From: Cephalopachus bancanus
Lineage: Eukaryota; Chordata; Mammalia; Primates; Tarsiidae
Assembly (NCBI GenBank): GCA_027257055.1
Contig: JAPVLO010000322.1
Coordinates: 186,001-250,000 of the forward strand
Direction of reading: 5' to 3'
Length of the DNA: 64,000 nt
Shown here: positions 62,361-64,000 of the stretch, one piece after another
How positions within the stretch are numbered: the first letter of the stretch is position 1
Layout: each line of letters opens with the position of its first letter
Notes under the pieces: generated by a model
Seen by the model: only the letters and a program-made list of their open reading frames with translations
Told to the model about the DNA's origin: nothing
The model's database searches: none
Made by a program: the position numbers and the translations under genes

Positions 62361-62967
62361 ACAAGGAAAAACCGTATGTTTGGCTCTTCGTTTTCTACAG
62401 TGGTTTTGATTCATGAGTATCTTCCTAAAAGAATGGGGGTCATGTATAAAGCCATATTTCTGCCATTTAACCTGATAACTTGAACAGGCTTTTTCTGTCA
62501 TCTGGATGAGTTTGTGGAAAAAAGAGTACAGACTGTGATTTAAAAGGAAGTTTCCTCATAAGGAGCCCCTGGTTATATAATCAGATCCCCAAATTCCATT
62601 TCTGTGAGCATGATCTTCCTGGTTTGGCCTGAGGTTGTGTGTATACCACAACTTAGCTCTGGGAGTACAGCAGGGAGAGAGGCCTTGGCATCAAAGGTTA
62701 TGATCTTGTAGGAGAGACAGACACATGCCTGACTACAGTTACACAGGGTATGTTGCAGGTGGCTTCTTATCATGAGCGCTGTGGACTCTGTCTGCAGGGG
62801 CTTGGGTGAATAAAGTTTAACTAGGACTTGTGGTAGGTGCCTCCAGATACAGAAGGAGTCAAATGAACAAAGGAAAAAACTTGTGAAGGCCAGAGCTGCT
62901 ATGTGGTAGGGGTTGACTTGGCATAGCCGTGACTGTCTTGTCAGAGACCTCAGGAGCCTTGTCATCT

Positions 62968-63063
62968 AGTGGGTAAAGCCCAGGGATGCTGTTAAAGTGG
63001 ACAGGATAGCCAACTGAATGATAAGGCCCAAAATGTTAATAGTGCTGAGGTTGAGAAACCCTG
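62968..63063 (+). mobile_element. hAT-Charlie 3' fragment (MER20-like) in PABPC4 3' UTR intron
   Basis: CCCAGGGATGCTGTTAAAG, ATAAGGCCCAAAATGTTAAT and GAGGTTGAGAAACCCTG match the right half and terminal repeat. Confidence 0.7.
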
Positions 63064-63157
63064 CTCCCAGAATACTTTCCTTTATTAGCCAGATTTTAGT
63101 GAAGCTCTGAAATTATTTTGATTATGTATTTATTTGTGTTGGTGCTTTTCTTTTCAG

Positions 63158-63470
63158 GATTCAAAAGCCAAATAACCCCTCATGGAATTCAGCTCAAGGT
63201 TTGAAGACTTCCTAGCTTGTCCTATGGACCTCAACACCAAGAACTACAAATTGCAAATTTAATAGGTCATTTTGTATCAAAAGGTCAATTATGAAGCGCC
63301 TAGAATTTTTCAATTATACAAATATATTCTTTGGGTTCTGCTGTGGCCCAGACAGTGTTAACTTTTTTTTCTATTGTGGGTTTTGATTTTTTTTCCCCCC
63401 CAGAAATTGGTTTTATTTGATGTACCCAAGTCTTATGTTTCTCAATAAAGAAAAAAAATCTCCATAAAAC
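63158..63470 (+). other. PABPC4: PABPC4 terminal 3' UTR exon
   Basis: Acceptor CTTTTCAG at 63150-63157 pairs with the donor at 62374, making a 784-nt intron inside the 3' UTR. The exon ends about 20 nt after AATAAA at 63444-63449. The stop codon is only 13 nt before the last junction, so it should not trigger nonsense-mediated decay. Confidence 0.8.
63444..63449 (+). terminator. PABPC4: PABPC4 poly(A) signal AATAAA
   Basis: Canonical hexamer in CTCAATAAAG, followed by an A-run and a TGCTTCTGTCTCTG downstream element. Confidence 0.85.
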
Positions 63471-63474
63471 TGCT

Positions 63475-64000
63475 TCTGTCTCTGACCACAGTTTTATTCC
63501 ATAAATTTCAGGTTTTGCTAGAAAGTAACTTTAGGATGTGAATAGTTTCCAGTGAATTTCTGTATAGCTTACCCTCTTACCTTTTTACCTGACAATTTAA
63601 GGTTAACAAAATATACAGACTGTTGAATATGATCCTGTTCCATTGCATTCTGTTATGGTAGGATCTTTACATTGGCCCCATTTGACTTACAGGGTACAAG
63701 TCTGGTGTGGTCAGAGCAGACCTTGGATCTGTATCCTTCTGGGGTACAGAGGGATTGGATTAGCACACACCCCAAGGACATAGGGTGAGATCTTCAGTCC
63801 CTTCCTGTACTATGTTGGGGTTTGTCCTTTCCTCCCCTCTGTCTCCTACAGCCAGTTCATTTTGCATGCGGGTCAGCACGTTGATTTTGCTACCAGGGTT
63901 TCCTCTGGCAGTGGGAAAATGGGAGGTAATCTGTAACAGTAGCAAACAGTAATGAAGTCTTCGGTTTTTTGTGGTTTCTTTGGTCCTTCAAGTGATAGTA
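63475..64000. other. Downstream of PABPC4, nothing recognised
   Basis: Unique flank after the poly(A) site. One 61-codon - strand frame at 63760-63945 without features. Confidence 0.6.

Overview
This window is nuclear DNA from a primate. Several dozen Alu elements are scattered through it, together with L1, L2, MIR and hAT-Charlie relics. Two conserved vertebrate genes lie in tandem on the + strand, and their order and orientation match the human 1p34.2 locus (established knowledge). The species is not human: the HEYL protein start differs from human, and most Alus belong to a lineage I do not associate with human or with lemurs and galagos. A tarsier is my best guess, from memory only.

Region by region: 1-4.1 kb is upstream repeat-rich DNA, including a hAT element split by an Alu. 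3.9-4.6 kb is the CpG-rich HEYL promoter and exon 1. 4.3-18.99 kb is HEYL: five coding exons giving an intact 328-residue bHLH-Orange repressor, then a 2.5-kb 3' UTR ending near an AATAAA at 18969. HEYL intron 1 holds a second CpG-rich block just before exon 2. 19-46.9 kb is intergenic, built of L2, nested Alus, at least two interrupted L1 3' halves, a dead mariner copy and a duplicated GC-rich module; I see no gene there. 46.9-63.47 kb is PABPC4: a CpG island with TATA box, an A-rich leader without AUG, 14 coding exons (631 codons), an in-frame 87-nt cassette exon (which gives 660 residues when included), a 3' UTR intron and an AATAAA at 63444. A well-formed H/ACA snoRNA, by position SNORA55, lies in PABPC4 intron 7.

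The two genes are not functionally linked in any obvious way. HEYL is a nuclear Notch-target repressor, and full CSL (RBPJ) consensus sites lie in its promoter and in the intronic CpG block. PABPC4 is a cytoplasmic poly(A)-binding protein whose leader carries features expected for translational autoregulation (pyrimidine start and oligo-A tract).

I found no wholly new system. The most notable unexplained items are a perfect 31-bp hairpin in PABPC4 intron 2, a 105-bp direct repeat flanking HEYL exon 4, the paired GC-rich modules at 25.56 and 29.22 kb, and the CSL-bearing CpG block before HEYL exon 2. Coordinates of exons were derived by reading splice sites and checking that the reading frame closes; repeat boundaries are accurate to roughly 5-20 bases, and repeat family names are from memory.
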